Source: Clostridia bacterium (GTDB lineage Bacteria; Bacillota; Clostridia; Christensenellales; Aristaeellaceae). From it: a DNA stretch of 40,795 nt. Numbering within the stretch: position 1 is the first letter of the stretch; each line of letters begins with the position of its first letter. The notes under the pieces were generated by a model that was given only the letters and a program-made list of their open reading frames with translations, ran no database searches and was not told the origin of the DNA. Positions 38,815-40,795 of this stretch are shown in pieces. The stretch spans positions 1 to 40,795 of the forward strand of contig JAUNMW010000005.1 of NCBI GenBank assembly GCA_030537395.1, read 5' to 3'. The position numbers were made by a program, and so were the translations under genes.

Positions 38815-39822
38815 ATGATGCGTAGAATGGTTTTGGGTTATGCGACCGGAAAAGGACTGGATCAAATGACGAGGGAGGATGCTCTTCGTCTGACCCATGT
38901 GAACGTGGCTTTCGGTGTGATTGAAAACGGCTTGTTGTCCATGCGCTGCGTACCGAAACTGAAGGAACAGCTTTCCAGAGTACGGGGCTTGAACCCGAAT
39001 CTGAAAATCGTTCTATCCATCGGCGGATGGACAGCCGGCGGCTTTTCTATCATGAGCCGTACCCAGGAAGGCAGGGCCGCTTTTGGAGAATCCGTCAGGC
39101 AGGTGCTGGATGATTATGGGCTGGACGGCGTGGATATCGACTGGGAGTATCCGTGCAGCGGGCAGGCTGGAATTGATTTCGATCCTTCCGACCGGGAAAA
39201 CTTTACATACCTGATGCAGGAAATGCGCAAAGCGGCTGGAAATGAGCGCATTGTATCCATCGCGGCTGGCGGCGGAGATTATTTCGTTCGCGATACGGAA
39301 ATGGACAAGGTGGCGGCGATTTGCAATTATGTGCAGATCATGACCTATGATTTGAATTGTTTCACCCATACCACCCGGCACCATACCAGCCTGTATGCGC
39401 TGGCGGGCTCCTATCCCCAGGGGAATGCCGATTATTGCACCCGTATTTTCCATCAGGCGGGCGTTCCGTTGGAAAAAATCGTGCTGGGGGCTGCCTTCTA
39501 TTCCCGGAAATGGACCGGTGTCAAGAACGAAAAGAACGGCTTGCTTCAGGATGCAGAATCCATCGGCGGGTATGGGCCCGGATACGGGGAATTGCTGGAA
39601 CAGTATATCGGCAAAAATGGCTTTGTCCGTTATTGGGATGATGTGGCGAAAGCCCCATACCTGTTTGACGGCAATACCTTTATTACCTTCGATGACGCCC
39701 AGTCTATCGCGGAAAAATGCGCGTATATCAAAGAAAAAGGTCTACTGGGCCTGATGTATTGGGAACACAGCTGCGATCCCTCCGGCGAATTGCTGAAAGC
39801 GATTGCTGAGGGGTTGGAGTAA
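38815..39822 (+). CDS. Cytosolic GH18 glycosidase
   Basis: The 335-residue protein lacks a signal peptide. GH18 motifs are complete: KIVLSIGGW at residues 64-72, LDGVDIDWEYP with D104, D107, D109 and catalytic E111, IMTYDLN near 175-181, and a C-terminal LGLMYWEHSCD. AAAGGAG is five bases before the ATG at 38815. It is cotranscribed with the esterase (20-base gap). It may cleave imported chito-oligosaccharides or N-glycan fragments; chitobiosidase and endo-GlcNAcase activity cannot be told apart here. Confidence 0.92.
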   Translation: MMRRMVLGYATGKGLDQMTREDALRLTHVNVAFGVIENGLLSMRCVPKLKEQLSRVRGLNPNLKIVLSIGGWTAGGFSIMSRTQEGRAAFGESVRQVLDDYGLDGVDIDWEYPCSGQAGIDFDPSDRENFTYLMQEMRKAAGNERIVSIAAGGGDYFVRDTEMDKVAAICNYVQIMTYDLNCFTHTTRHHTSLYALAGSYPQGNADYCTRIFHQAGVPLEKIVLGAAFYSRKWTGVKNEKNGLLQDAESIGGYGPGYGELLEQYIGKNGFVRYWDDVAKAPYLFDGNTFITFDDAQSIAEKCAYIKEKGLLGLMYWEHSCDPSGELLKAIAEGLE

Positions 39823-39841
39823 AGAGCAGCAGAAATCCTGA

Positions 39842-40291
39842 TCATGAAATAGATAACGCTTCCGAGCCTGATAGAAAAAGAAAGAGCGATAAGAAAAGCA
39901 TAAAGCCGGCAATCAGATAGGCCGGCTTTCTTTTCAGCGGCAATTCATACGTTTTTTGTGCCAAAGGCAAAGAGAATCCAATGGAACCAGCCCAAAAAAG
40001 AAATCTGATTTCCTCCTCCTGAAGCTGCTGCGGAGAAAGAAAAAAGCGGGAAGTACGATGCAGCATCATCAAGAAAAATACGCATACGGCAAATCCCAGA
40101 AGCAGCCTGTGATAAGCGGGCTTTCGCTTCCGGGAATATGGATAGGACGCATAGGCGGGATTTGGTCCCAAAATTATCCAAAATGCCAACACAGCAGCCG
40201 CACCGCCGGGTCCCCAGCGCAGGCCGACCAGCGCCATCAAAGGCGCTGCCCACAGCATCCAGCGCCGGGGACCGGCAGCCTTGCGGATCAT
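39842..40291 (-). CDS. Membrane protein of unknown function, coupled to a sporulation lipoprotein
   Basis: The 149-residue protein has about four hydrophobic segments (near residues 10-25, 30-45, 62-80 and 125-145), with two short basic loops containing RKRKPAYH and PLKRKPAY, which look like an internal repeat of two TM-basic units. I recognise no family. Its ATG (40291-40289) overlaps the stop codon of the upstream gene (ATGA), a classic coupling signal. Because the upstream gene is a YhcN/YlaJ-type lipoprotein, a role in sporulation or spore membrane is a weak inference. No terminator is visible between its stop at 39842 and the convergent GH18 gene. Confidence 0.65.
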   Translation of the reverse strand: MIRKAAGPRRWMLWAAPLMALVGLRWGPGGAAAVLAFWIILGPNPAYASYPYSRKRKPAYHRLLLGFAVCVFFLMMLHRTSRFFLSPQQLQEEEIRFLFWAGSIGFSLPLAQKTYELPLKRKPAYLIAGFMLFLSLFLFLSGSEALSIS

Positions 40292-40795
40292 CCGCCGTAC
40301 ACCGTCAGCTGCCGAAGGATTTCTTCCGCCTTATCGTTCACATCATCCAGGGAGGATGCGCTTTTCAATGATTCAGCCAGGGCTTGGATGCCTGTCGTCA
40401 GCGCAGCGTTATCGGTAACGGCGGCTTTGGTAATGGTTTTGTCAACGGTCTGAATCCGGGTAAGCACCATCTTTTTCAGTCTGTCATCCAACTGTCCTTG
40501 ATACTGGCTGGCGTATTTCATGCCAACTATTGCGGTATCTCCGATCGTAACCACATAAGCTTCGTCCACTTCGCTCAGCTTTTCCACCGCTTCCTCCATG
40601 GCCTGCGATGCTTTCTTTGTGTCCTCCAAGGTTCTTTCACCGTTTGCGGCAGGGCCTGCGGAACTTTCCGGCTGCGGATTGCTTTCAGCGTTGGCCGTTG
40701 GCTGTGCAGTGCCTGCAGCCGTATCGGGCAGCAGGTTTTCCAGCATATTGGTGGCCCCGGGCGTAGGGGAAGGTAAGGTATCCGCGCTGCTTGCG
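40288..40795 (-). CDS. YhcN/YlaJ-family sporulation lipoprotein (N-terminus outside window)
   Basis: The frame is open to the right edge, so the signal peptide and lipobox are missing. The visible 168 residues have a Pro/Thr/Ala/Ser-rich linker (about the first 52), then the YhcN/YlaJ domain: AEEAVEKLSEVDEAYVVTIGDTAIVGM-like segment, a YQGQLDDRLKKMVLTRIQTVD stretch and a C-terminal ALAESLKSASSLDDVNDKAEEIL helix. In Bacilli such lipoproteins are on the inner spore membrane and influence germination. The stop overlaps the start of the 39842-40291 gene. Confidence 0.8.
   Translation of the reverse strand, partial: ASSADTLPSPTPGATNMLENLLPDTAAGTAQPTANAESNPQPESSAGPAANGERTLEDTKKASQAMEEAVEKLSEVDEAYVVTIGDTAIVGMKYASQYQGQLDDRLKKMVLTRIQTVDKTITKAAVTDNAALTTGIQALAESLKSASSLDDVNDKAEEILRQLTVYGG

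Overview
The window reads as a piece of a low-GC-phylum (Firmicutes/Bacillota) chromosome of the class Clostridia, moderately GC-rich by eye. The signs are strong AGGAGG ribosome binding sites with frequent TTG/GTG starts, a SCIFF peptide with its radical-SAM maturase, a SpoVM-like micro-gene, a YhcN/YlaJ-type sporulation lipoprotein, a SAM-I riboswitch on metK, and plant/insect/fungal polysaccharide enzymes (GH10, GH43, GH18, GH127-like). A gut or rumen spore-former of the Christensenellales type would fit; that assignment is inference. No phage, IS element, CRISPR array, rRNA or tRNA was seen. Gene density is high and most genes sit in short operons.

Layout. 1-8129: a sugar-uptake island. 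A membrane sensor/regulator (cut by the left edge), a metallophosphoesterase, and a three-gene LplABC-like ABC importer run leftward; a cytosolic GH127-like enzyme runs divergently. The divergent region carries a 22-bp direct repeat suitable for an activator, and a 78-bp tandem hairpin array starts at the stop codon of the binding-protein gene. 8243-10349: luxS and an L-fucose-isomerase-like protein. 10353-11757 (minus): DRTGG-domain protein, PHP phosphoesterase, a two-TM small protein and a 29-residue SpoVM-like peptide in one operon ending in a shared terminator. 11880-13552 (plus): SCIFF precursor, terminator, SCIFF maturase. 13563-13607: a perfect 21-bp hairpin. 13681-15024: Orn/Lys/Arg decarboxylase-family enzyme.

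15087-20275 (minus): a five-gene operon from a consensus promoter: ECF S-component (probably pantothenate), type III pantothenate kinase, homoserine dehydrogenase, CapA-like protein, AEC transporter. 20346-23809 (plus): secreted GH18, an E2-acyltransferase-like protein lacking the catalytic His motif, and a sugar-nucleotidyltransferase. 23828-28579 (minus): ThrH, Ogt, MetK with SAM-I riboswitch, a GNAT acetyltransferase and glycerol kinase. ThrH and homoserine dehydrogenase touch homoserine/methionine metabolism, MetK makes SAM.

28591-33158: a divergent D-amino-acid/D-peptide catabolism set: SSS-family symporter (minus) opposite a DmpA-type P1 aminopeptidase, a D-amino-acid transaminase and a DppA-type M55 D-aminopeptidase (plus). 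33157-39822: a polysaccharide set with a lipoprotein GH10 xylanase, a GH10-GH43 fusion whose GH10 half has lost several substrate-binding residues, a type-B carboxylesterase and a cytosolic GH18. 39842-40795: a membrane protein translationally coupled to a sporulation lipoprotein cut by the right edge.
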